DNA of 64,000 nt from Streptomyces spongiicola (GCF_003122365.1 NZ_CP029254.1:3987001-4051000), one strand, 5' to 3'; counted from the stretch's first letter, positions 43,601 to 52,069 are shown. Numbers and translations are program-made. Notes: generated by a model not told the origin, from the letters alone.

Positions 43601-44714
43601 CGGCGGGGGACTGCCTGCCGCAGCTGTGGCCGTCCACGAGGCGATCCTGACCGCCACCCGTGACCTGACCCCCACCGAGTCCAGCGTCAAGCAGTCGGTC
43701 ACCCGCCTCACCACGGCGCTGGAGGACCTGCATGCCCAGCTCGCCGCCGCCGGACAGGACTACCAGCCCGCCTGGGACAGCTCCAGCGGTGTCATCGTGG
43801 TGTCCGTCGCCGACGAACAGGGGCCGCTGCCGATCGCCTCGTTCGCCGAGAAGATCGCCGCACACCGCCGGGACCAGGCCGAACTCCTCTCCGACTCCGA
43901 ACAGCGGATCCTTGAGGACGCCCTGCTCACCCGTCTCGCCCAGCAGATCCACGACCGCACCGTGGACGCCCGCGACCTCATCCGCCGTATGAACACCGAC
44001 ATGCGTGAACGCCGCATGTCCTCGGGTACCACCGTCGGGGTGAGCTGGCTGCTCGCCGACACCCTCGACGACGAGCAGCGCGCCGTGTGCGCCCTCCTTG
44101 ACGCCGACGCCGCCCGCCTCGGCCCGGACAAGCTCGCCCGCATGCGCACGCACTTCGCCGCGCAGATCAAGACGGCTCGCGCCCGGCAGCGCGAGACCCC
44201 CTACCGGCAGCTGCTCGCCGAGGTCCTCGACTACCGGCGCTGGCGGCAGTTCGCCTTCCAGCTGGTACGCCCCGGCACTGACGAGGAGCGTCTCACCCGC
44301 GCCCGGCACAGCCGGCTGTCCGGCGGCGAGCAGTCCGTCTCCCTGCACCTGCCGCTGTTCGCCGCCGCCCACGCCATGCTCAACTCCGCCCACCCCGACG
44401 CCCCACGTCTGCTCGCCCTCGACGAGGCGTTCGCAGGCGTCGACGACACGGGGCGCGGCGAGCTGATGTCGCTGGCCGCCCAGTTCGACCTCGACCTGTT
44501 CATGACCGGATACGACCTGTGGGCCGTGCACGCCGCGGTCGGCGCCGCCGCCCACTACGACCTCGCGCACTCCGCCGTGGACCACACCGTCTCCGCGCTG
44601 CTGCTCCTCTGGGACGGCGAGCGCCTGCACGCCGACGACACCGGCACCCTGAGCGCCGCACTCGGCTCACCGGGCACCCGCTCCGCACGCCGGGAGGCCA
44701 GGCTTGTCGGCTGA
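40602..44714 (+). CDS. jetC: Wadjet type II SMC-like ATPase JetC
   Basis: A 1370-residue SMC/MukB-like protein (TIGR02680). The N-terminal head has the P-loop GPNGSGKTKALEVLF (K47). Two long coiled-coil stretches (about 260-500 and 740-960) surround a hinge-like globular part (about 590-720: VPLWRLVDFADHLDDAGRAG). The C-terminal head has the signature RLSGGEQSVSLHLPL (S1240-E1243) and Walker B LLALDEAFAGVDD (D1274-E1275). As a dimer it extrudes DNA loops and lets the complex sense circle size. The GTG start abuts the jetB stop. Complete, with no frameshift. Confidence 0.94.
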   Translation: MSTTATDPKTRFVPTRAGIVNLWDYRDEEFSFAGGWLVLRGPNGSGKTKALEVLFPFVLDGRIDPKRLNPFAAEDRTMKSNLLFRGQEGALGYVWIEFTHRTTGQAVTCGIGLHAQKHRDTPARWHFVADGRVGEDFSLLTDDDRPLTKKQLAAELAPLGAEPIASATDYRAAVDQRLFGLGRERYEQLLTLILTLRRPQLAKNLDPAKLSDTLTEGLRPLDEDLIGEAARSFDDMESVQRTLEGLVAADEATRSFLAAYSTYLRVNARVAAGRLSARREESEQRERAHAAAEAELDRARDRRETAGAGADETEAALAALRARLEQLRSSAAYQAVEQLADLERLVRTCEQAARQAGDEHRRRTAATGRARAEAGHAAGLAAELATAVSASAAALADHAHRAGIHWSAADADPATLDERASARAAARHEGVRAVRAAAAHLRDAERTRQAARAAQERAREAVRGAEHEERTAHAALTAAHRRVREELEGWTAKYGELLPADTAGRLAAALDAAAEADSTGASAPGLTDLFAEATTPAVQDLRDRLAALRTERDALLSRRAETEAERTRIAAEHDDAPPAARGRTAPREESEETSAVPLWRLVDFADHLDDAGRAGVEAALEASGILDALVTAEDQPVTATAGDGYLRATAPVDGPSLADLLRPETGTAIPSARITAVLRSVAVADAVGDSHAATAVCPDGRYAAGILVGAHTKRHAEYVGATARERRRAARIAACDALLAELGAQLDETARAEAGCAQALEEYDTARAALPRTAVLTPHLRALDRAVAALRATREAEDAAQSVYDEAQAACAVAERALRRAESEHGVTAVGADGTESATRSFEQTAAELATRRREHARQNETAASAAGRLTATAEDEERAAEAEQAARRRHAEEDAGLQALREAVGAEARQVMARVEETENSLEATAREAEAARRARDEAIGHLAAADARRTAAADALRVAVAEEQDTARGLAPYAARELLDILRCPPGLAWPAQEADWTGGGLPAAAVAVHEAILTATRDLTPTESSVKQSVTRLTTALEDLHAQLAAAGQDYQPAWDSSSGVIVVSVADEQGPLPIASFAEKIAAHRRDQAELLSDSEQRILEDALLTRLAQQIHDRTVDARDLIRRMNTDMRERRMSSGTTVGVSWLLADTLDDEQRAVCALLDADAARLGPDKLARMRTHFAAQIKTARARQRETPYRQLLAEVLDYRRWRQFAFQLVRPGTDEERLTRARHSRLSGGEQSVSLHLPLFAAAHAMLNSAHPDAPRLLALDEAFAGVDDTGRGELMSLAAQFDLDLFMTGYDLWAVHAAVGAAAHYDLAHSAVDHTVSALLLLWDGERLHADDTGTLSAALGSPGTRSARREARLVG

Positions 44715-45993
44715 GCCGAGCGGTGCGACGCCCTCGCCGCCGTACGCCGAACTCACCGGGGAGGGCTGGCGTCGCCTGATCGCCGCCGCCCGGCGCCGGC
44801 TGGAGCGCACCGGCGGAGCCCTCGACGGCGACATCGGTCTCACTGCCCCCACCGAAGCCGAACGCCGTACCGTCATCGGCGTCACCGGCCGCTACCGTTC
44901 CGAGACCGTCAGACGACTCACCGTTCCCCTGGCCGACCTCGACGCCTACCTGTACGACCGCTACGGCACCGGCCTCCTCCAGACCCTGGGCGCGCTGCAC
45001 GGCCCGCTGCGCGACCGGCCGGCCGAGCGCGCCGACGAGGCGGCCGCCCGCGCCCGGGCTCTCGAGGCGGCCCACGCCTCGCCCCTGGCCGGCCGGGGCT
45101 GGTACCCGGCCTGGTTGGAGAGGGTCTCCGCCGACGGCACCCTCACCCGCCTCCTGCGGCGTGGCGACGGCGCCCTGCTGGCGGCGGCCGTCCGTGTTCT
45201 GGAGGCTCTGGAACTGCCCGGGACGCGCGGCGACGGCGGCCGGGGCCCGCTCCCCCTGCCCGTCCTCGCGGAGTGGACCACGGGGGACACCAAGGCCCTG
45301 GTCCCGGGCGGCCCGCTCGAACAGCTCGTGCTGCGCGCCCTCGCCCAGCGCGCCGCGGTCGATGGCGGGCCGTCGGTGCGGGTTCCCCAGGACCGGGCTG
45401 GGCGCCGCGCCCTGTGGGAGAGCGCCGGAGCCGTCGCCGACGACCTCGCCAGCCAGGTCCTCGTTCTGAACGTCGGCGCCTCGGGCGACGACGTGGTCTG
45501 CGACTGGCTGCGCGACGCCACCGGCTTCGGTATCCCCTTCCGTCTCACCCTCCACCAGCTGACCAGCGCCGACATCGTGCCCGCCGCCCGCGAGATCCAC
45601 ATCTGTGAGAACCCGGCCGTCCTGCGCGCGGCCGCCGCCGAACTCGCCGACCGCGCCGCGGCTCTGGTCTGTACCGAAGGCGTTCCCTCGGCCGCGTGCC
45701 ACAGGCTCCTCGCCGCCGCGGCCCGCGTCGGCGCCCGCCTGCACTGGCGCGCGGACTTCGACTGGACCGGCCTGCGGATCACCGCCGCCGCCCTGGAGCG
45801 GCACGGCGCCCGTCCCTGGCGGATGACCGCGGCCGACTACCGCAACGCCCTGGAACGGGGCGAGTCCACGGAGCTGGCCGGATCACCCGCCGCCAGCCCC
45901 TGGGACCCCTCCCTCGCTTCCGCGCTGAGCGAGTCGGGTCAGGCGGTCATGGAGGAACGACTGCTGCCCGAACTCCTGTCCGACCTCGGCTGA
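44704..45993 (+). CDS. jetD: Wadjet type II nuclease subunit JetD (DUF2399)
   Basis: A 429-residue TIGR02679/DUF2399 protein from TTG at 44704, overlapping jetC by 11 bp. The N-terminal part is DUF3323-like (VTGRYRSETVRRLTVPLADL); the C-terminal Toprim-like fold has ILVCTEG-type Glu (ALVCTEGVPSAACHRLL) and the acidic pair in HWRADFDWTGLRI. JetD is the topoisomerase VI-like nuclease that cleaves plasmid DNA once the SMC part stalls. With it the system has all four subunits. Confidence 0.93.
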   Translation: MSAEPSGATPSPPYAELTGEGWRRLIAAARRRLERTGGALDGDIGLTAPTEAERRTVIGVTGRYRSETVRRLTVPLADLDAYLYDRYGTGLLQTLGALHGPLRDRPAERADEAAARARALEAAHASPLAGRGWYPAWLERVSADGTLTRLLRRGDGALLAAAVRVLEALELPGTRGDGGRGPLPLPVLAEWTTGDTKALVPGGPLEQLVLRALAQRAAVDGGPSVRVPQDRAGRRALWESAGAVADDLASQVLVLNVGASGDDVVCDWLRDATGFGIPFRLTLHQLTSADIVPAAREIHICENPAVLRAAAAELADRAAALVCTEGVPSAACHRLLAAAARVGARLHWRADFDWTGLRITAAALERHGARPWRMTAADYRNALERGESTELAGSPAASPWDPSLASALSESGQAVMEERLLPELLSDLG

Positions 45994-46395
45994 CGCGCTT
46001 GCCGCGGGGCGAGGTGTGGACGTCGACGACGCGGATGCGGTCGCCGGGGTGGCACCAGGTGTTGCCGGAACCGCGCAGGGGTGCTCCGCGGCGCGCATAC
46101 CGGCAGCTATCCGCTCTCGGGCCGTTACGGGAGGCGGCCAGGGGGCCGAGGTCGTCTCGCCGTCCGGCGGCCGTGCTGCCCAGGGTTTCGCACATCGAGC
46201 CGGCGCCGGTGGCCAGGCCGTAGGCGCGTATCCAACGGTCGCGGTGATCGACGGACGGGCCGTTCCCGCGGCCGCTCGCGGGCTGGGGGTGAAGACCGGG
46301 GTCCCGCCGTCGTCCGGTGGGTGCGCCGGGTGGCGCGTGCGGGTGATCGGGTTCGCTCTCCCGGCAGGTATTCGAACAGGAGTATTATTTATGTC
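45994..46395. other. no recognisable gene between Wadjet and the core
   Basis: About 400 bp. A minus-strand frame near 46010-46195 (GNTWCHPGDRIRVVDVHTS) has plausible codons but no family or start I can defend. No third copy of the tRNA-Thr att sequence was found here by eye. Confidence 0.5.
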
Positions 46396-46893
46396 GTGGC
46401 CGATGACGACTTCCCCGATGAGCTGCGCGACGCCCAGCTGCGCCTGCACCAGACCCGGTCCGTGCACCGGGCGCTGTGCCGGGAGCTGCCGTGGCCGGTC
46501 GAACCCGCTCAAGGGTGGACGGGGGAGGAGGGGCACCACTCCGGCTACCGGCGAGAGTTCCCGGCGAGCCCTGGTCGGACCGAGGCGCAGAGGGCCGAGG
46601 AGGCGAGGCTCCGCGAACTCGTACTGACGCTGTCGATCGAGGTGTCGACGCATCCGTACTGGACGGGCCTCGACAGGCCGGAGGTGGTGAACGCCCGCAT
46701 GGCGCTCAAGCATGCCGAGCGTGTCGGCGCCGCTTCCGCGGCCGGTGCCGGCGGGGACGCCTCGGTGGGCGGTGTCGGCGGGGACTGCGGGCGGGGGCCG
46801 GTGAGGGGCGGTTCCGGAGGGGGTGACGCGGCGTCCGACGCGGCCGGGGAAGACACCGGCGATGTGCCCCCGATGAGTTCCGCCGCGGCGTGA
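46396..46893 (+). CDS. Streptomyces hypothetical protein
   Basis: 165 residues from GTG at 46396 (VADDDFPDELRDAQLRLHQT). The frame is open for 105 codons upstream but not protein-like. GGAG lies 13 bases upstream, then AT-rich TATTATTTATG. Residues 1-115 are helical with a conserved-looking core EVSTHPYWTGLDRPEVVNAR and MALKHAERV; the C-terminal 50 residues are Gly/Ala low-complexity. No domain is recognised; it looks like a core Streptomyces protein and marks the return to the chromosome. Confidence 0.65.
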   Translation: MADDDFPDELRDAQLRLHQTRSVHRALCRELPWPVEPAQGWTGEEGHHSGYRREFPASPGRTEAQRAEEARLRELVLTLSIEVSTHPYWTGLDRPEVVNARMALKHAERVGAASAAGAGGDASVGGVGGDCGRGPVRGGSGGGDAASDAAGEDTGDVPPMSSAAA

Positions 46894-46908
46894 GCGGGGC
46901 GGAGTCCG

Positions 46909-47274
46909 ATGACAGACCTGTCGCGCTCCGAGCGGATCAGGCTCAACGAGGGGCTCCGCGACTGGCTCGCCTACCAGTTGAGGCAGACCGAGCGCACCCT
47001 CGACGAACTGAGGCGCGAGGAGGCGGAAGACCGCAGACGTCGTGAGGTCGCCCGGGCCGAGATGTCATGGAAGCTGCAGCCCGCCCGTGTGGAGGGTACT
47101 CAGCCCATGCTGCACCGGGGGAACTGCGGTCTGTACCGAACCCAGCTCGGTTATCTGGACAGGGAGCACGTCGTGATCGCCCTGGAGGAGTTCCCGGAGC
47201 TGGCGATGTGCGAACTGTGTGCGCCGTGGGGAAGCCTCGGCATCCCCCGGCCGCGCCGGCAGCCGGGGGAGTAG
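46909..47274 (+). CDS. DUF6233-type small protein
   Basis: 121 residues from ATG at 46909, 15 bp after the preceding stop, so probably cotranscribed. A basic coiled N-terminal part (LRQTERTLDELRREEAEDRR) is followed by the characteristic MLHRGNCGLYRTQLGYLDRE, then HVVIALEEFP and a CELCAPW ending, typical of this Streptomyces family. Function unknown; the three cysteines may bind a metal. Confidence 0.75.
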   Translation: MTDLSRSERIRLNEGLRDWLAYQLRQTERTLDELRREEAEDRRRREVARAEMSWKLQPARVEGTQPMLHRGNCGLYRTQLGYLDREHVVIALEEFPELAMCELCAPWGSLGIPRPRRQPGE

Positions 47275-47522
47275 GCGCCGAGTTCCGCAGGCCGGGCGGT
47301 CATGGCGGTCATGGCGGTCCTGGCGGTCCTGGTGGTCCGGGCCCCGGAGGGAACGACTGCGCAACGCCCCGACCGCCGGGCGCACCACGGGTGGCCTGTG
47401 TCCGTCGGGCGCGGGTGCGGGGCCGGGGGCTTCGTACCCGAGTGTGTGGCTCCGGCGCCGCTGCGGGGACGGCGGCGCGGTGCGCGTCCGACTCGGAGGG
47501 TGCCGGCGCGCGTCCGCCCTGG

Positions 47523-47555
47523 CCGGTGCCGGTGCCGGTGCCGGTGCCGGTGCCG
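47523..47555 (+). repeat. GGTGCC hexamer repeat
   Basis: About 5.5 perfect copies of GGTGCC in the gap between the DUF6233 gene and the convergent polymerase gene. Further left, 47299-47340 has imperfect CATGGCGGT/CCTGGCGGT 9-mers. No gene is seen in 47275-47605. Confidence 0.9.
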
Positions 47556-47605
47556 AGCCGTGGTCGGGGTCGTGGTCGGGGCGGGTGCGCGGGGTCGTGG
47601 CCGGG

Positions 47606-49312
47606 TCACTCGGCGTCCCCGTAGTGCTTCACCACGGCCGTCGTGAAGGGGTACCGCACCGGCGTCTCTCCGAAGGCGATCCGCCCGGCCAGCTCGCCGG
47701 CGGCGCGGATCGCCCGCACCACCTCCTCGGCCTCGTCCGCCGGGCAGTGCACGATCACCTCGTCATGCTGGAAGAACACCAGTTCGGCGCGCATGCCAGC
47801 GGTCGCCCTGCGGAGTGCGGCGAGGAGCAGCAGCGCCCAGTCCGCGGCGCTGCCCTGGACGACGAAGTTACGGGTGAACCTGCCGCGGGCCCGGGCGTCC
47901 GTCGAGGCGTAGCCCGGGGCGAACTCGTCCCGCGCGGGGGCGTCGTCGACGCCCTCCTGCGGGATACCCGCTTCGCCGTCGTCGCGGGCACCGGCCGCCG
48001 GCGGGCTGGTGCGGCCCAGCCAGGTGCGGACGAGACGGCCCTCCTCACCGGCGCGTGCCGCGTCGTCCACGTAGGCCACCGCACGGGGGAAACGGCGCCG
48101 CAGCGCCGCGAGGTTCCTGAGCCCGTCGCCACTGGTCTGGCCGTAGACGGCGCCGAGCAGCGCGATCTTGGCGTGCTCGCGGTCTCCGGAGAAAGCCCGG
48201 TCCGACAGCCGGGTGTACAGGTCGTCGTCGTGTGCGGCGACCTCCATCAGCCCCGGGTCGCGGGAGATCGCGGCGAGCACGCGTGGCTCCATCTGGTCGG
48301 CGTCGGCGACCACGAGCCGCCAGCCGTCGTCCGCGACCACGGCACGCCGGATCACCTTGGGGATCTGCAGAGCGCCGCCGCCGTTGGTGGTCCAGCGGCC
48401 GGACACCGTGCCGCCGGGCAGGTACTCCGGCCGGAAGCGGCCGTCCCGGACCCAGTCCTGGAGCCAGCTCCAGCCGTGTGCCGTCCAGATCCGGTACAGC
48501 TTCTTGTAGGCGATCAGGGGACGCACCGCAGGATGGTCGATCTCCTCCAGCTCCCAGCGGCGGGTCGACCGCACCCTGACCCCGGCCCGGGCGAACGCCC
48601 TGACGACGTCCGCGGGCAGGTCGGGGCGCACCCGGTGCCCGAACGCGGCCGAGACCTCGTCGGCCAGCTCGGCGAGGCGGCGCGGCTCGCCCCCTCCCGC
48701 GTACCGCTCGCCGAGCAGCTCGCGCAGCACGTCCCGGTGGACGTCCGCCCGCCACGGCAGGCCCGACCGGTTCATCTCCGAGGCGACCAGCGTCCCCGCC
48801 GACTGGGCCGCCGTCAGCAGTCGCATCCGGCCGGGGTGCTCGGTGGCGCCGTGCCGTCGCTGCTGCTCGGCGTAGACCTCCAGCAGACCGTCGAACGGCA
48901 CGGCCACGGGCTCCGGTTCGAACAGCGACGACTGCGAGCCCGGCACGGCGGTGCGCGGTGCCGGGTCGTCCGGAACGGGGGCGCGCCGCAGCCGCGCCCG
49001 GGCGGCGGCCGCGGAACGCGGTTCACCGTGCCGCCCTTCGTACCCGAGCAGGAGCAGCTCGGCGTCCTCGATGTCGTAGCACCGGTCGACCCGCACACCG
49101 GCCGCGAGCAGCCGCGGGTAGACCTCGGCCGTGGACCGCCACACCCACCGCCCGACCTCCGGCCGCGACCTCACCGCCGCGACGAGATCGGCCTCCCTGC
49201 GTATCTCTCCGGCGGGCAGCCCGGCCGGGCCGAGCGGCACGAGGACCGCTCCGCCTTCCCCGGTCGGGGCCAGGGCCCACCGTTCGTCCACGGTGGCGAG
49301 TCTGGCACTCAC
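47606..49312 (-). CDS. family A DNA polymerase with inactive or divergent 3'-5' exonuclease domain
   Basis: A 568-residue PolA-like protein, much shorter than Pol I (about 900) because the 5' nuclease domain is absent. The N-terminal 180 residues take the place of the 3'-5' exonuclease domain without a clear DED set. The polymerase motifs are present: motif A VVADADQMEPRVLAAIS, motif B REHAKIALLGAVYGQTSGD, motif C ELVFFQHDEVIVH. It would add nucleotides at a DNA primer end, perhaps in repair. Streptomyces carry this as a second polA-like gene. An insertion rich in Gly/Asp (SPPAAGARDDGEAG, about 430-450) lies between motifs B and C. Confidence 0.9.
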   Translation of the reverse strand: MSARLATVDERWALAPTGEGGAVLVPLGPAGLPAGEIRREADLVAAVRSRPEVGRWVWRSTAEVYPRLLAAGVRVDRCYDIEDAELLLLGYEGRHGEPRSAAAARARLRRAPVPDDPAPRTAVPGSQSSLFEPEPVAVPFDGLLEVYAEQQRRHGATEHPGRMRLLTAAQSAGTLVASEMNRSGLPWRADVHRDVLRELLGERYAGGGEPRRLAELADEVSAAFGHRVRPDLPADVVRAFARAGVRVRSTRRWELEEIDHPAVRPLIAYKKLYRIWTAHGWSWLQDWVRDGRFRPEYLPGGTVSGRWTTNGGGALQIPKVIRRAVVADDGWRLVVADADQMEPRVLAAISRDPGLMEVAAHDDDLYTRLSDRAFSGDREHAKIALLGAVYGQTSGDGLRNLAALRRRFPRAVAYVDDAARAGEEGRLVRTWLGRTSPPAAGARDDGEAGIPQEGVDDAPARDEFAPGYASTDARARGRFTRNFVVQGSAADWALLLLAALRRATAGMRAELVFFQHDEVIVHCPADEAEEVVRAIRAAGELAGRIAFGETPVRYPFTTAVVKHYGDAE

Positions 49313-49368
49313 GACTGACAGCGCCGCACCGTCGCCGGACGGTTCGCCTCGCCGGTCAGGACGGTTCG

Positions 49369-49497
49369 CCGCACCGGGCGCGGGCTGGACGGGGTGCGGG
49401 GCGGACGCCGCACCGGGTGTGGGGGCGGGCTGGACGGGGTGCGGGGCGGACGCCGCACCGGGTGTGGGGGCGGGCTGGACGGGGTGCGGGGCGGACG
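49369..49497 (+). repeat. 45-bp tandem repeat, 2.9 copies
   Basis: Units at 49369-49407 (shortened), 49408-49452 and 49453-49497. The last two are identical over 45 bp, beginning GCCGCACCGGGTGTGGGGGC. They lie in the 240-bp gap between two convergent/adjacent minus genes, upstream of the polymerase start. Being a multiple of 3, the unit gives repeated shadow ORFs. Confidence 0.93.
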
Positions 49498-49552
49498 GGG
49501 CGCGGGCGCGGCCCTCGGCGTGGTGTCCGGTCCGGGCCGCCAGGGCCCGCCG

Positions 49553-50110
49553 TCAGGTGAGTGTGCGGATCACCCGTGCCGGGTTGCCCACTGCCAGCAC
49601 CCCCGCGGGCAGGTCGCGGGTGACGACGGCCCCGGCCCCCACCACCGTGTCGTCGCCGATCGTCACGCCGGGGCAGACGATGACGCCGCCGCCGAGCCAG
49701 ACGTTGTCGCCGACCGTGATCGGGTCCCCCTTCTCCCAGCCCTCGCGGCGGCGCCCTGCGTCCAGCTCGTGGGAGGGGGTCAGCAGCTGGACGTTGGGGC
49801 CGAACTGGCAGTACGCGCCGATCGAGATGGGCGCGACGTCCAGGAACACGGCGCCGAAGTTGACGAACGTGCCCTCGCCGACGCGGATGTGGTAGCCGAA
49901 GTTGCACCGGAAGGGCGGGTGGATCCGGACGCCCGGACCGACGGAACCGAGGAGTTCGGCGAGCATCGCCTCCCGCGTGGCGGGCGGGTCGCCGCCCTCG
50001 GCGTTGTACGCCGCGCAGAGCCGGGAGCGCCGTTCGCTATCGGCGGCGAGTTCGGGGTCGTCGGGGAGGTACCAGTCTCCAGCGAGCATGCGCTGCTTGT
50101 TCTCGCCCAT
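49553..50110 (-). CDS. maltose/galactoside O-acetyltransferase
   Basis: A 185-residue left-handed beta-helix acetyltransferase. It starts at ATG 50110 (MGENKQRMLAGDWYLPDDPE), although the frame is open far upstream. An N-terminal Mac domain (residues 5-58: MLAGDWYLPDDPELAADSER) precedes the hexapeptide repeats (FGYHIRVGEGTFVNFGAVFL; ITVGDNVWLGGGVIV; VTIGDDTVVGAGAVV). The catalytic His is in LLTPSHELDAGRR. It transfers acetyl from acetyl-CoA to a sugar hydroxyl; true substrate unknown. Confidence 0.92.
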   Translation of the reverse strand: MGENKQRMLAGDWYLPDDPELAADSERRSRLCAAYNAEGGDPPATREAMLAELLGSVGPGVRIHPPFRCNFGYHIRVGEGTFVNFGAVFLDVAPISIGAYCQFGPNVQLLTPSHELDAGRRREGWEKGDPITVGDNVWLGGGVIVCPGVTIGDDTVVGAGAVVTRDLPAGVLAVGNPARVIRTLT

Positions 50111-50206
50111 GGCAGCACTGTACGGTCCCGCGGCGGCCGGGCACACTCCGCGTCGACCGGTGAGACACCGGCCACGGCGGCCGCGGGGCCGTGCCCGGTG
50201 GCCGGT

Positions 50207-50339
50207 GGTACCCATGCGGCCACTGGTATCCGTGGGGCCGCTGGTACCCCTGGGGCTGGTGGTACCGCTGTTACCGCTGGCGAGAGTGGTGCCGGTACGG
50301 CCCGCCACCGCCACCGCCACCGCCACCGCCACCGCCACC
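50207..50339 (+). repeat. 18-bp tandem repeat followed by a CCGCCA hexamer run
   Basis: Four imperfect 18-bp units beginning GGTACC/GGTATC (50207, 50225, 50243, 50261) are followed by six perfect copies of a CGCCAC hexamer (50304-50339). The 711-bp gap 50111-50821 has no gene I can support. A plus frame through the repeat reads as GxWYPxG units and then polyproline, which I treat as a by-product. Confidence 0.9.
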
Positions 50340-50807
50340 AGCACCAGCACCGGGACGGGCCTGGTGCACCGCGGTGCCGGCGCCGCCCAGCCGGATGATC
50401 CGGCATCACCACGGCAAGCGGCGGCCGCCCGCAGAGTCCCCCTGCCACGGGCCCGGGGCAGGGCCGGGCCGCTCCGCTGAGCCGCATGGTTCGCGGGTGC
50501 CCGGCCCGCCCCGAGCCGCTCGTCACGAGACGTACCGGGGCGGCGGCCCGTCCAGGTCCTCCCCGCGCCCGGGCCGGGGACCCGCCGGGCGCCCGGGCTC
50601 CTGCGGCAGGGGGCGTGCGCCACGTCCGCCGGAGGACCTCATCGCCCCTCTGCCGCCGGGTTCCCGCCTCGGGAGCGGGCTGGTCCGGCCCCCTCGGCCC
50701 CCGGGTACCCGTGCCCGGGGACCGAGGGGCGCGCCACGCGTGCCGGACTCCCCGCACCTCGGGGTGTCCGGCGTCCGGGCCTGCGCGGGGGCGCGGTGAG
50801 GCTCGCG

Positions 50808-50813
50808 TAGGCT
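50808..50813 (+). promoter_or_regulatory. -10 element of the DUF2786 gene
   Basis: TAGGCT 8 nt before the GTG at 50822, the same hexamer as at tmk and at 8412. No Shine-Dalgarno sequence precedes this GTG, so the mRNA is probably leaderless. Confidence 0.4.
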
Positions 50814-50821
50814 CGATCGGC

Positions 50822-51994
50822 GTGGATGTGGTGGAGCGTGCGCTCGGCAGGGCGCTGTACGCCGATGACGACGACGCGCTCGACACCGGCGCCTCGCTGC
50901 TTGCGGCCGCGCCGCCCGGTGCCGACGCGGAGCTGGTCCGGCGCGGGGAGGAACTCGTGCGCCGGGCGTGGGAGCGCGGCTGGCAGCCCGCGGATGTCGT
51001 GCGGATCGTCCGCCGTGATCTCGGGGAGCGCCATGTGGAGCCGGCCGCCGCTCTGATCGCGGGGGAGGCCCTGCGCTACGGGGACGATCTGCCGCCGCGG
51101 TGGCGCGCGCAGCTCGACGGGCTGCCGGACAGGGGGAGCGGGCGGAGCCCCGCGGACCGGTTCTCGCACGCGACCGCCGTGCTCCGGTTGTACCGGCTCC
51201 TCGTGCGGCTGCCGGCGGTCGAGCCGGTGGGGCCGGTGCCGGGGACACCGGTCCACCTGCGCTCGGTCCCCGCGGGCACCGAGCCGCGGATGCTCACCCG
51301 GATCCGCGCCCTCCTCGCGAAGGCGGAGGCCACCGGCTACCCGGAGGAAGCGGAGGCGCTGACCGCGAAGGCCCAGGAGCTGATGGCGCGCCACAGCATC
51401 GACGACGCGGTGCTCGCCGCCCGCACCCGCCGTGCGGACGGGCCGGCCGCCTGCCGGATCGGTGTCGACGCGCCGTACGAGACGGCCAAGGCGATCCTGC
51501 TGGACGCGGTGGCCTCGGCGAACCGCTGCCGCGCGGTCTGGAACAGCGGCCTCGGCTTCTCGACGGTCGTCGGCTTCGAGGCGGACCTGGACGCGGCGGA
51601 GTTGCTGTACACCTCGCTGCTGGTGCAGGGGACGGCTGCGATGACCCGCGCCGAGGCGTCCCAGCGGGCCGGCGGACGCAAGCGGACGAAGACGTTCCGG
51701 CAGTCCTTCCTGCTGGCGTACGCCCACCGCATCGGCGACCGGCTGGCGCGGGCGGCGTCCCACGCTGCGCGGGACACCCCCGGAGGCACCCCCGGAGGAG
51801 ACCTCCTGCCGGCCCTCGCGGCCCGCGACGTCGCCGTCGCCGAACACGCGGAACGCCTCTTCCCGGACACGGTCCGCACCCGCGTCCGCGGCGCCGCGGA
51901 CGCGGCAGGCTGGCGCGACGGCACCGCGGCCGCCGACGGCGCGCGGGTGCGCGGCACGGACCGTCGGGGTGAACTCCCGGGTCGGAACGGCTAG
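50822..51994 (+). CDS. DUF2786-domain protein
   Basis: 390 residues from GTG at 50822 (VDVVERALGRALYADDDDAL). The N-terminal 150 residues are helical. The DUF2786 signature is MLTRIRALLAKAEATGYPEE with AEALTAKAQELMARHSID (about residues 158-198), followed by a zincin-like region of unknown role (FRQSFLLAYAHRIGDRLARA). The tail is basic and low in complexity. The family is common in actinobacteria and phages; the function is not established. Confidence 0.85.
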   Translation: MDVVERALGRALYADDDDALDTGASLLAAAPPGADAELVRRGEELVRRAWERGWQPADVVRIVRRDLGERHVEPAAALIAGEALRYGDDLPPRWRAQLDGLPDRGSGRSPADRFSHATAVLRLYRLLVRLPAVEPVGPVPGTPVHLRSVPAGTEPRMLTRIRALLAKAEATGYPEEAEALTAKAQELMARHSIDDAVLAARTRRADGPAACRIGVDAPYETAKAILLDAVASANRCRAVWNSGLGFSTVVGFEADLDAAELLYTSLLVQGTAAMTRAEASQRAGGRKRTKTFRQSFLLAYAHRIGDRLARAASHAARDTPGGTPGGDLLPALAARDVAVAEHAERLFPDTVRTRVRGAADAAGWRDGTAAADGARVRGTDRRGELPGRNG

Positions 51995-52063
51995 GGCGGC
52001 TGTAACCGAGGGAACACGGCACGTGCACGTGCATATGCTCATGCGTCTGCATGTGAACACAGC

Positions 52064-52069
52064 TATGAT
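52064..52069 (+). promoter_or_regulatory. -10 element upstream of the DUF397 gene
   Basis: TATGAT at 52064-52069, a near-perfect -10, lies 45 bp before the start codon in an AT-richer stretch. Just upstream are overlapping palindromic GCACGTGC and GCATATGC motifs (about 52023-52036), which could be operator sites. Confidence 0.4.

Noticed and set aside
40353..44630. A 1425-codon minus-strand frame opposite jetC
   Set aside because: Shadow of the SMC coding strand; Gly/Val-rich without any motif.
45947..46195. Minus-strand ORF after jetD as a fifth Wadjet gene
   Set aside because: Opposite strand, overlaps the jetD end and has no homology to Wadjet-associated proteins that I recognise.
50191..50799. 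Aromatic and proline-rich 202-codon ORF as a gene
   Set aside because: Produced by tandem repeats; no ribosome site and codon bias is not that of the host genes.
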